Positions 47,760 to 57,569 of a DNA stretch of 64,000 nt are shown here, in pieces. Numbering within the stretch: position 1 is the first letter of the stretch; every line of letters begins with the position of its first letter. The stretch spans positions 73,501-137,500 of the forward strand of contig JABMCL010002092.1 in NCBI GenBank assembly GCA_018857735.1, given 5' to 3'. This DNA is from Alviniconcha marisindica (Eukaryota; Mollusca; Gastropoda; Provannidae). Position numbers and translations under genes: made by a program. A model generated the notes under the pieces. That model saw only the letters and a list, made by a program, of their open reading frames with translations, was not told the origin of the DNA and did not search any database.

Positions 47760-48430
47760 TTACAGTGTTAGTGTTAGTCCTTGTTTGTTTCTTACTTACA
47801 TTAATGACCTGCCAGACAGGGCTACTTCTTCCTGAGCATTGTTATTTGCCAGCACTTGACACAATGCTTAGCAAGGCAGTGGCATTTCAGCAAGACCACA
47901 AGAGCCTAAAGCAAGGCCTAGGAAACCAAGAGAAGTGGGAAATTGAGTGGGAAATGCCCTTCCACCCAGACAATTGTGTAACGCACTCCTTCAGTCCCTG
48001 TGACCAGGAACAAGATCTTGCCCCACACATACACCCTCTATTGGTACCAGTTGGAGACGGTCAACACTACCAAGCACATGGGTGTCATTATCCAGAAGGA
48101 CACAGAATGGGACAAACATGTTTAGTAAACTCTGTAAAGGCAGAAAAACACTAGGGTTCTTGCAAAGAAATCTCAAGAATGGCATAACTAATAACTAAAT
48201 AAGTCAGATCAAGGCACTTGCTTACTTGACCCTTGTGCATCCCATCCTCAAATGTGCCAGTACAGTGTAGGATCCAGAGAACTTAGAAGAAAAAGGACAT
48301 CAACAAGATTGAAAAGGTACAACAAAGAGCAGCAAGAGTTGCTGTAAAGAAATTAAACTGACACAAGATTGAAGAAAACATCCAGTGTCAAAGAGATGCT
48401 TATGGAGCTCATTAATTGACAAAATCTTCA
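47760..48430 (+). mobile_element. Decayed jockey-like LINE reverse-transcriptase fragment
   Basis: Frameshifted plus-strand readings give LTYINDLPDRATSS, a degenerate active-site region, KWEIEWEMPFHPDNC, YQLETVNTTKHMGVIIQKD, TLGFLQRNLKN, LVHPILKCAST and INKIEKVQQRAAR. These match, in order, the conserved blocks of jockey-type reverse transcriptases (YINDLPD, KWxxxWxMxFHPxKC, TKYLGVxI, LGFLRRNL, LVRPxLEYAxxVWDP, VQRRAAR). Multiple stops show it is dead. It lies in the sense orientation in the 5' intron of YKT6. Confidence 0.8.
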
Positions 48431-48642
48431 AAATGATGAAGGTGGTCACTTAACCAGTTAATCTTAATTAATGGAAGAAGAGTTAAAGAAGAACAAAAGG
48501 ATGTTTAATTTTAGTAATTTTGTTTTGCACATGTAGTTTATATAAATTATAAGTTGCATTATGTGCATAAACCTATTGTTACATCAGTCTCATTCATTTC
48601 TGCCTGAAGGGTCTGTTACTGAAGAAACCAGTTTCCACCACA

Positions 48643-48749
48643 ATGAGGCTGTACTCCATCACCATTGCCTACAAGAACTCAGATGGGAAGGTCAACCAGC
48701 TAAAAGCAGCTCATGAATTGTCTTCCTTTGGTTACTTCCAGAGAGGAAG
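48643..48749 (+). CDS. YKT6: YKT6 exon with start codon (residues 1-35)
   Basis: ATG context CACAATGAGG. It encodes the first longin beta strands and [11 protein letters not shown], equivalent to DVSSFSFFQRSS of human YKT6. The donor is GTAATT, phase 2. Confidence 0.95.
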
Positions 48750-49404
48750 GTAATTTTGGTGTCTTGAAATATTTAAATTATGCACTGTGTTGTGTGTGTA
48801 TAGTATTTATGATAGTTGATGCAGTCAGTGGATTTCTTTACAGTTTATTTTGCAACTGAGTGGTGTGTGAATGTAAGGGGAATACAGTTCAGGAGATTTG
48901 TTGCTGGTGTGATATTTTATTGTTGTAAATGACTGCTTTGTTAACATATATATATATATATATATATATAATATTTGTATACTGTTGTAGAATTTTATTC
49001 TTTTGTTGGTACCCATACTACTAGAACTAGTAGAAGTACTATCAGTATCACTATATCAGTATTACATATTTAAAGCATACTGTCGTACATTACCAGTAAA
49101 TATGTCATAATGTTGTAAAGCACTCTCACTGTAGCTGTAACTTTGTAAGAAACTTTACTAACACTAACAGTGAAACTGTAAAAAAGTGTAAGGCTGAGAC
49201 TGGCAGTAAGAGCTTTTCTGATAAAGAATGAGGAAAACATACTTTCCAAAAGAGGATGGTCAGAAATACAAAAAAGTACGATGGAGTGTGTTGTTTTTCT
49301 TGTATCCATGACCTGTCTTCTTTTGGTAAGTACGTTTTCCTTGTTCTTCTTACCAGCTTTTCTTTGAGCTTTTGTGAGACATACATGTGAGAACACTGAG
49401 ACTC

Positions 49405-49448
<44 letters not shown>

Positions 49449-51153
49449 GATGATATTTTACTATCGCTGTTGTTAAATGCAAAAGGTACAAGACAGACCA
49501 TACCTAAAATCAGTAATTTGAGTAAAGGCATACCATTCATGAAAACCATTTTCCTTTGATGTGTAAATTGCAGTGTCTAAACAGTAAACATGATGTGTTT
49601 GTTTCCTTTTTTCTCTCTCCAGTATACGTGAATTCATGGACTTCACAAGTAAAATCTTGATTGAAAGGACAGCACTGTGTTCAAGAGCCTCAGTAAAGGA
49701 ACAAGGTGAATATGAATTATGATTTAAGGTGGCCTTATTTTTATTCAGCAACAATGGAATAATGTAAGTCATAAGTGCACTTATGTGGCAGAGTCGTAAA
49801 GAATTGGGCTTTGGATCAGTGGGTTGTAGGTTTTGTTTAGGTTTGTGCAGTGGCTTGCATCTTGGAAGATCTTACTTAAGTGTTGAGGAGCTTGAGACAC
49901 TACCTGCAAGCACACGGCCAGGATAACACCATTATTCAGAGGAGAGAGAAAGGGCCATCGTCAATCAGACCAACATTGGAAGTTTCAAAGGCAACGCTGG
50001 GAAACATCTGAGAGATGGGCCAGTGCACATTTCCTGAGCACATACTTAGATACCGTGTTGAACTGAACTGAACTTGTGCAGGAAACATCTCTTACCTTTC
50101 CATAGCAGTGCTGGGTTCAGTCATCGAGTATACATTGCATGTAGCATCTCCACAGTGGAACACGGTATCTTTGCAGTAGAAGTTTTGCTGTCAGAAAAAT
50201 GTCAGTTGTAGAAGCTATATTTTGGACTGACCATGTCTTTGCATGACAGGCTAGCAATGAGAAGTGTAAATTGTAATGGTTTAGTTTGTGAAATCAGCTT
50301 GTGGAGCTGCTAAGCTTATTGTGTGACAAATCCGACTCGTGTTTCATTTTTTCCCCGGGGTACTCCATTTTTCACATTTATCCCCTGAGATGTTTGGAAC
50401 TGGATGCTTGCTTTTGCTTTTCCAAGGTCAGACTGGGTGTATGCTGTATTTTATTGTGCACCTATCATAGTCGTAGTCGTATTCCATAGCTCAGCTCCTT
50501 CCCGCTTCTCTCTCTCTTCAGTCTACTCTGTTTCACATAGCATATATTCTTTGTCATACCCTCTTCACATACACTTCAGCCTCATGCTTGCAAGTTGCAT
50601 TCTTCTGGGCCAAAATTGAACCAGCTGAAACTAGTAAGTTGCACATGTGTGTTGACCCATTAAAGTAAGTCAGTTAAAAAAATTTTTTTTTTTTTTACCT
50701 GTTTGTGTGTTTTGATCCTTTTTCAGAATGCTGGCAGTGAACTCTGTTTCAGATTATTTTTTTAAATATGATAAATGATTTGCATAAATTTTTCTTCTGT
50801 GCAGAATACATTTGTCACGTGTATGTGCGGCGGGACGGTCTGGCAGGTGTGGTTATTGGCGATCATGAGTACCAGCAGAGGGTAGCGCACACACTCATCA
50901 ACAAGGTACGGGAGACACTTTTCGCCTTCAGCACACTGAAATGTTTTCTGATCAGTGTGGGCCGATGATTATGTTTGCTGTTAGTTTTCTGCAACACTTC
51001 TTCTTTTCTCTGTAGAGGTGTAAGATAGGCCGACATGTGTTTTATGGTCTTATTTTTCCCACCAGTTTGTATCCATATTGTGTCAGTAAACTGTCTTTTT
51101 TGTTTAGTTTTTTGTTATTGTGTTTTGCAAAAAGTTGCAGAAATGGGTCACTG

Positions 51154-51227
<74 letters not shown>

Positions 51228-53835
51228 ACAAACTGAATATTCATCAATGGCATAACAATGTGGTGAGTCTGAGTCATGGGGATTCATTGCTGATTGAATG
51301 ATTTCTCATTTGAGGAGAGAGAAAATCTTTATGACAATATGCATTTCTGTTTCAGCTTCTTGATGAGTTCACAGCGAAGTATTCCAGTCCACAGTGGGCT
51401 GTGCTGAAAGATAGGTTTGTATTCTGTGTGTGTGTCTATGTGTGTACATTCTATTGCATATATTGATAATACACAGCAATGCTTGTACTGCTTAAATGAA
51501 AAAATTATAGATTTATGGCAAATAAGGGACGTAAAACACCTGAAACCTGGTGCAGAGTGAGATGTTGTAGCAGTGATTTTGCATATGTGTGTGTGTTTTA
51601 CGTTCTTTGTTTGCCATCCAGTTGCCTGGAAATGAATCGTGCATTTGGTTCGCTCCTCTCCACATCTGGGACAACCTTTCTGTGCATGTGACCTGAGGGG
51701 GACCTCATGGGAGTTGACTCTTTAAGGAATCTGTGGGGGGAAAGGAGGCTGTATCTAATGCAATTCTGTCACTGCCAGAATAGGTTTGCATTTAGATAGG
51801 CAGTCATATCCTCTCTTCTTGCTGTTTGGATGCTGATTTCTTATTTGCTGTTTTTTTTCTTTGATTTCAGTGATGTCGACTTTCCTCAGTTACCAGAATA
51901 CCTCCAGAAGTATCAGGTATGATTTTTTTTCGTTTGTTTGTTATTGTTGTTTGCCCAGACCAGTACTAAAACATTTGTAATGTACTGCCTTGATATAACT
52001 GTCTTGGTAGACTGGGTGTTATAGATCATTTATCTACCTTTGTATCCACATATGTGTTTCTATAAATTTCTGTTGCAAAGAGATATCTCCAAAACATTGC
52101 GATCTGATCATCTTCTTTTTCAAAGACACAAAAAATATATATAAAAATATCTGCCTTGCTAAAAGCGACTGTCAAAATCACTGAGACCATAATTTGATTT
52201 AATTATTTGGATTTCATAGTTTCATTCAGACTGAGTCTCCCATTTGGTGTGGCTCAAATATATCGAGTTCATTATTATTTGCTGCTGTTAAACAGCTCAT
52301 TTACATTCTTGCTTTGCGTAAAGACTTGAATGCATTTTCTGGCCTTTTGCAGATGGGGAGGGGACCTCCACTTTAATGTTGATGTTTTCCTAAAGGTTAT
52401 ATCCATTTGTTCCTTTTCTGCAGAATCCTAAGGAGGCAGACGCTATGACCAAGATTCAGACAGAACTGGATGAGACAAAGATCATCCTGGTGAGTTCTGA
52501 TCTGTATTGCAGGAGCACAGTTAACATCAGACATGAGAATTTTGTTCTTGCTATGTAAAATCACACCTATACAACATCAATACAACTCTTTTATCCATAA
52601 CAAATCATAGTGACAGATGCTACTATATATAGCACTGAAAGCCCATTTACACATACACACCAATTGTTAAAAAAGAAGAGAATGAGCAAACCAGAGTCCA
52701 TCTGAGTGGAATAATTTTAAAAAGCAGTGGGCTGAATCTGTTTCACAATTTTGCATGAAATGCACATGGTTTGAATATCGTCATCCTCATTGTCATCATT
52801 GACATGGATATAACTACAAATTTTATGATTGCAGCACAACACGATAGAAACAGTGCTGCAGAGAGGGGAGAAGCTGGATGATCTGGTGGAGAAGTCTGAA
52901 GGTCTCAGCATGCAGTCCAAAGCTTTCTACAAGACGGTACGAGGTGTTTTCTTTCTCCAAAGCATAGAGCAAAACCCCCCTCCCCTTTTTAAGATTGGCA
53001 ATACAAGCAGAAGTGGTGTTAAAAGAGAGTGGTTGTTCTTGGTCAGGGGTGCATTCGCTTGTAAATAGGACAGGAAACAGTTTCAGAGAAGCAAAAGAAA
53101 AGAGGGCTGTTTTTGGGTGTGTGTTTTTAAAAGATCTTTTTTGTTTGATTAGAGATCCACAGCACTTTTGGTGGTTGTACTGTGTTCATGGAACCCTTGA
53201 CAAAACACCACCCTCGGTAAGGGACCGCTGCTGCTGTAAGACCATATTTACAGTCCCTGCATAGTGAACCTCTTGACACACAAAGGCCACCCTTCTTTGT
53301 AGACCAATTTTAGGGTGGTCTTTTTTTGTGCAGGGAAATTGGTTAATGAGAGTGATTTCAGGATACTGTGTAATAAGAGTTGCTCAGCTTAAGGACAGTT
53401 TTATGTAAGCGAGAAATGCAGGGTTCGCGTTAATTTCTGCTGTTTTACCGGTTATGATCAGCATGCACCAGGGGGAATAACTTGTAATTAGTCAGACGCA
53501 CTGGCTGTTATTTTGTTTTATGTTGATGTGAAGACAACCCCCCAAAATATAATCTTAACGTCGGCTTATTTTCCAAAACTCTAAAACATTAGCTTCTTTG
53601 CTGTTCTCTGCAATAACGGTTGAGCTTCCAGTCTTAACTAAACAGTCTACCAGCAGGGTGGAAGAATCTCAGTTATCACATTTATACTTTTTTTTCAAAC
53701 TGGTGAGTCATCTATAAGGTGACAAAAGGGGTTCACAGCAACTGATCAGACAATCACTGTAAGCGGTCAGACACACAGCCATCTATACTACTACTAGAGC
53801 TCTGCTAGTAACCACCATCTCCCTTCCCTGTCTAG

Positions 53836-53888
<53 letters not shown>

Positions 53889-54479
53889 CATACTACAACC
53901 ACTCTGTGATCTTTTTTTTTCTTTTTCAGAACTGTTAAAACAGCCAGTGTGTCTGACTGATTACAGTTTATTCCCCTGGTACATGCTAATTATAACCAGT
54001 AAAATAGCTGAAATTACTGGTTAACATGAACCTTGCATCTCTTGCTTACATAAAACTGGTCTTATACTGAGCAACTCTCATTATGTCAGGGAAGTCCATT
54101 TTGTTCCACAAAAACAAATATTGACCAGGGTAAGTCAGACTTAGTCTTACTTTGGTCAATGCGTTTTTTGTTTTTGTGGAATGAAATGGATTTTCCTGTT
54201 CAGTCGTTATTAATGCAGTCATTCTTTCTTCTGTCTGTATCTTTAATTTTATGTTTCTCTTTTTCTTTTCTTTTTATATATATATGAAATTAAACAGATT
54301 TTCTTATTTGGTCATTAAAGACATGGATTATTTTATAGTACAGCTTTATTCACTCATTTTGTTTATTGCCTACATAATTTTCTTCTGTTGTCTGTGCATC
54401 TATATAATATGTATTTGTTTTCTGCATCGCTTGTGTTGCGCAGGCCAAAAAGACCAACCAGTGCTGCATTATCCTATGA
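48643..54479 (+). CDS. YKT6: YKT6, prenylated R-SNARE, eight coding exons, 199 aa
   Basis: Joined CDS: 48643-48749, 49623-49705, 50805-50905, 51356-51414, 51871-51916, 52424-52489, 52835-52936, 54444-54479; 600 bp, 199 residues plus TGA. All introns are GT-AG with matching phases. The N-terminal longin domain (about 1-130) opens [15 protein letters not shown]. The R-SNARE helix (about 136-192) contains [18 protein letters not shown] and [20 protein letters not shown], with the zero-layer Arg at 164. The C-terminus is CCIIL: Cys196 is the prenylation site and Cys195 the palmitoylation site known in this family. YKT6 has no TM segment; it cycles between cytosol and membranes and acts in ER-Golgi, intra-Golgi, endosomal and autophagosome-lysosome fusion. 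Length is one residue more than human (198). The ATG exon sits downstream of a non-coding first exon. Confidence 0.97.
49406..49447. repeat. (TG)n microsatellite
   Basis: About 40 bp of TG dinucleotides in a YKT6 intron. Confidence 0.95.
49623..49705 (+). CDS. YKT6: YKT6 exon (residues 36-63)
   Basis: Strong CTCTCTCCAG acceptor, donor GTGAAT. It encodes [20 protein letters not shown] then SRASVKEQ, matching VQEFMTFTSQLIVERSSKG and ASVKEQ of human YKT6. Confidence 0.96.
49790..50060 (+). mobile_element. Possible tRNA-related SINE in a YKT6 intron
   Basis: The start reads TGGCAGAGTCG and, about 38 bp later, GGGTTGTAGGTTTT, which recall degraded A and B boxes of a tRNA-type promoter. The body is unrelated to any coding exon. 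No second copy was confirmed here. Confidence 0.25.
50805..50905 (+). CDS. YKT6: YKT6 exon (residues 64-97)
   Basis: It encodes [20 protein letters not shown] followed by [14 protein letters not shown], the core of the longin domain. Acceptor TGCAG, donor GTACGG. Confidence 0.97.
51356..51414 (+). CDS. YKT6: YKT6 exon (residues 98-116)
   Basis: It encodes [19 protein letters not shown] and ends AG|GTTTGT in phase 2. It corresponds to VLDEFSKQVDRIDWPV in human. Confidence 0.95.
51871..51916 (+). CDS. YKT6: YKT6 exon (residues 117-132)
   Basis: A small 46-bp exon encoding [16 protein letters not shown], the end of the longin domain, equivalent to ATIHYPALDGHLSRYQ. Acceptor TTTCAG, donor GTATGA. 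Confidence 0.95.
52424..52489 (+). CDS. YKT6: YKT6 exon (residues 133-154, SNARE helix N-half)
   Basis: A 66-bp phase-0 exon encoding [22 protein letters not shown], nearly identical to the vertebrate sequence. Confidence 0.97.
52835..52936 (+). CDS. YKT6: YKT6 exon (residues 155-188, SNARE helix with zero-layer Arg)
   Basis: A 102-bp phase-0 exon encoding [20 protein letters not shown] then [14 protein letters not shown]. The donor is GTACGA. If it is not spliced, the frame continues for 43 or so codons to a stop at 53066-53068 without the lipid-anchor motif. Confidence 0.97.
53371..54085. mobile_element. Foldback/MITE-like element with ~140-bp inverted arms in YKT6 intron 7
   Basis: The left arm (about 53371-53511, starting TAATAAGAGTTGCTCAG and ending CACTGGCTGTTATT) is the diverged reverse complement of the right arm (about 53938-54084). 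Between them are about 425 bp including a (CA)n tract at 53836-53882. No coding capacity is present. The arms differ at many positions, so the element is old. Confidence 0.75.
54095..54190. repeat. Second inverted repeat, ~45-bp arms
   Basis: CCATTTTGTTCCACAAAAAC at 54096 pairs with the reverse complement ending TTTTTGTGGAATGAAATGG at 54189. The centre is AGTCAGACTTAGTCTTAC. It directly follows the foldback element. Confidence 0.75.
54444..54479 (+). CDS. YKT6: YKT6 last coding exon (residues 189-199, lipid anchor)
   Basis: After a TTGCGCAG acceptor the exon encodes [11 protein letters not shown] and TGA (54477-54479). This exon alone carries the dual lipidation site. The CaaX box is CIIL rather than the CAIM of human. 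Confidence 0.95.
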   Translation, partial: AKKTNQCCIIL

Positions 54480-55451
54480 GGTTGCCGCCATCCTGGTCGT
54501 CGCATCTTCTAATATTCCACACTACCACAACTGTTCATCCATCAGCTGTAGCCAGATTTTGTGCACCGAGTAGCAGCATGTCTGACGATGGCTGCCTGGC
54601 GCTGTCACTTGTGATGGCAGTTGCCAGTGGTCAGCACTGAAAACTGACAGATTTCATCCATGCTGTGTTGCCTGTGGCGACTGTGCAGTAGCAGGCAGAG
54701 ACTGGCTCTGATCCACTCTGCTGCAATGGTTCAGGAAGGTCTGGAACAATTCTCTGCAGCTTTCTGCCCCATTTGAAGATCAGTGCTGAAGAAATACGAG
54801 CATGTCGGTGAAAAATGAAGACTTTACTTCCAAGCAGAATAGATTAACAGAGAAGGTAAATGAAACGGAATTTTTAGTTTTTTTCTGTTTTCTTTCTTTC
54901 TGTTCCTAGTGAAGATTTGAGACCGTTGTGTGATTGTTATGTGTATGTAGTCTGGTGTAGATTTATTGACATCCTACACCTGCTACATGTTGCTTTCCAT
55001 ACACTTACTGTTTGGTAGGTTTTTTGTGTGGAGTATTCAGTTTACCCTGATTCAGACTTTTGTGCAATTGTGGTTGTAGATCTGCTTTACGTAGAGTCCA
55101 AATTGTGTGTGTGTGTGTGTGTGAGATATGTTGTCTTCATTCCCACAAGTAGTTACACGGGGAGTCATGTAAAACTAGTGGTATGTGTACTTGTAGTTTG
55201 ATCATTCAAATTTTGTCAGTGTTGTCTCATTTTCATTTCAAATGGCAATTTTAAAGAATGGTTAGTCCATTCCTTTTTGTTCTTTGGTGGTTTGCAATGA
55301 TTGTGTGTGTGTGTGTGTATGTATGTAGACCTTGTTTCTTTCCATTGTAGAGCTGAGGGTGGGTGGGAGATGTTTGTCTTTATCACATGGGAAACGGTAG
55401 CATTGAAGTCAAGTTGTTCAATATCGGATAAATACCTCAGCAGTGGATGAC

Positions 55452-55457
55452 AATAAA
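55452..55457 (+). terminator. YKT6: Candidate YKT6 poly(A) signal
   Basis: This is the first clear AATAAA I noticed downstream of the YKT6 stop, 0.97 kb after it. A longer 3' untranslated region cannot be excluded. Confidence 0.35.
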
Positions 55458-55630
55458 TGAGGCTTTGTAGTAGTTTAAATCATGCAACAGCTGTCACTCT
55501 TGGAGATAACATCAGTACCGTGGACCAGTTGTGTGTGTATTAAATACTTTGCTCATAAGTGAGCACTTGTGTGTTTGTGCTTTTCTGTGCTGGTTTTGAT
55601 GTTACTTTGTTTTCAGAATGGACTGGAGTG

Positions 55631-55633
<3 letters not shown>

Positions 55634-55699
<66 letters not shown>
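55634..55699. repeat. (GA)n microsatellite
   Basis: About 65 bp of GA with one GGAG interruption. Confidence 0.96.
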
Positions 55700-55701
<2 letters not shown>

Positions 55702-56329
55702 TCTGTATGTGTCACTGTGCATTCATATGCATGGGCATTAGAGAGAGGGTGAGAGATGGAGTTGGAGCCTTGTACAATATTTTTGTTATGTAATGCTTGA
55801 AGTGTTCATGTCAGTTTTATTGTAAATTGTTGATGAGCACATGCATATTTACAGTGTTGGAAATAGATTTTATGTGGGTATTGAACAAGTTCAGTTTGTT
55901 TTATGAACTCAAGCATCTTTCTTTTCAGAATTTTCTGTATAAAACTTTTGTATGTGAAAAAGTACCCACCTCCCCAACCCCCCATATCCCTCCCCCTTCC
56001 AGAAGAAAACCAGAAACCAAAACTCTTTCATGCCAACTGATTATGTATTTTCTATTGAGTCTTAGGGTACTTCCAGTACATGCAGACATTTTCATTTGCT
56101 TGCTGATCTCTTTTATAACTGTACCCAGATAAACAATGTTTCATGGCAATTTTATATTTTCAGCTTAGACTGAAGTTCCTTTGTCTCAGCTCTTTTTTTT
56201 CCCCCTCATGGCGGTGCTGTTCCTGTACAACTATGTAGTGTTAAAAAGGAAGCTTGGGCATACTGGCATAGAAAAGGGGCTGGATTATTTTACCACCTAT
56301 ATTCTAATTATATTTCGTCTTGAAGATGC

Positions 56330-57560
56330 TGACTGTGTGTTAAATGACTGATGATAGATGTCAGTTGTGGCTCATCATAAGCATCTGTTGACTGTGTATT
56401 GATTGTGGCTCATCCTAAGCATCTGTTGACTGTGTATCAGTTGTGGCTCATCATAAACATCTGTGTATCAATTATGGCTCATTATGAATACTAGAGACAG
56501 ACCCGGAGGCTGTCGCTGTCATGTGTTTAAACTGCTGACGACACCTCTTTCCTAGATTGCGGTTCATGCTCCCTGATGCTTGTAGTCCATGCATGCACTC
56601 CCAAAATTAAAATGTTCAGTATTGCGTTTTTGTAGTATTAGACTTGCTAACACTCAGCTACTCAACTCAGCATGTATAGATGTTGATAGTGGTTTAATTG
56701 TGGCCCATTGTGAAGATCTGGTAGTGTTAGCACCTCAGTACTCTTGGCATGTCAAATAGCTTCCCCTTTCCTGGTAATAGACTTGCAATGGTTGTCATTA
56801 AACTTGTCTTTCCTAAACATGAGGTCATCTTTAATTTACTAATGCGCCTTGGGCTTGGCTTGGGCTGTGTCACAGCAAATTGACAGCTGTTAAATGTTGT
56901 TATGCACTGCATAGCTATGTGGGGACTATCTTCAGCCATGATCAGCGCCTTGCATAAGAGCTGCCACCCTCCAGAAATGGAGATAAATCCTCCGAAGACA
57001 GTATATGGCTGCCCATTTAATGGTCACACACACAATCCTCTCACCCTTGATGCATTTGTCAGTGTACAGTCGCATATATATACCAGGTGACCCCCAGAGT
57101 GTTCAGCTGGGGAACGCTGCAACAACGGCAACAATTTATGAGTTAACTGTGGCTCATCATTAATATTTGTTGACTGCATGTCAAATGGGGTGATGAATAG
57201 CTGTGGATTGATTGTAGCTCATTTGTATTTGCTGACTAGACAGTGGGTCATGATGAATGAACATCTGTGGATTGACTGTATCTCGTATGTGTTTGCTGAC
57301 TAGACTGTGGGTCACGATGAATGGACATCTGCGGATTGACAGTAGCTCATATGTATTTGCTGACTAGACTGTGGGTCACGATGAATGAACATCTGTGGAT
57401 TGACTGTAGCTCATATGTATTTGCTGACTAGAATATGGGTCATGGTGAAAATTTGAGGGCTGTTGGTTGATTGTAGCTCATTGTATTTGCTGACTGTGTC
57501 TCATGATGAATGTTTGTGGGCTGTGTACTGATTGTGGCTCACCATGAGCATCTGTTTCTG
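56330..57560 (+). repeat. Tandem and scattered repeats, 64-bp unit
   Basis: Four regularly spaced units start GCTGACTAGA at 57231, 57295, 57359 and 57423 (64-bp period), each with GTGGGTCA, ATGAATGAACATCTG and GATTGACTGTAGCTCAT variants. Looser relatives (TTGTGGCTCATCATAA and CATCTGTTGACTGTGTAT) occur at about 56365-56480 and 57480-57550. It lies downstream of YKT6 with no coding frame. Confidence 0.85.
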
Positions 57561-57569
57561 CCATTACCC

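Noticed and set aside
54251..54640. 129-codon plus-strand open frame
   Set aside because: It covers the last YKT6 intron and exon 8 in the wrong frame. The correct frame gives the conserved lipidation motif.
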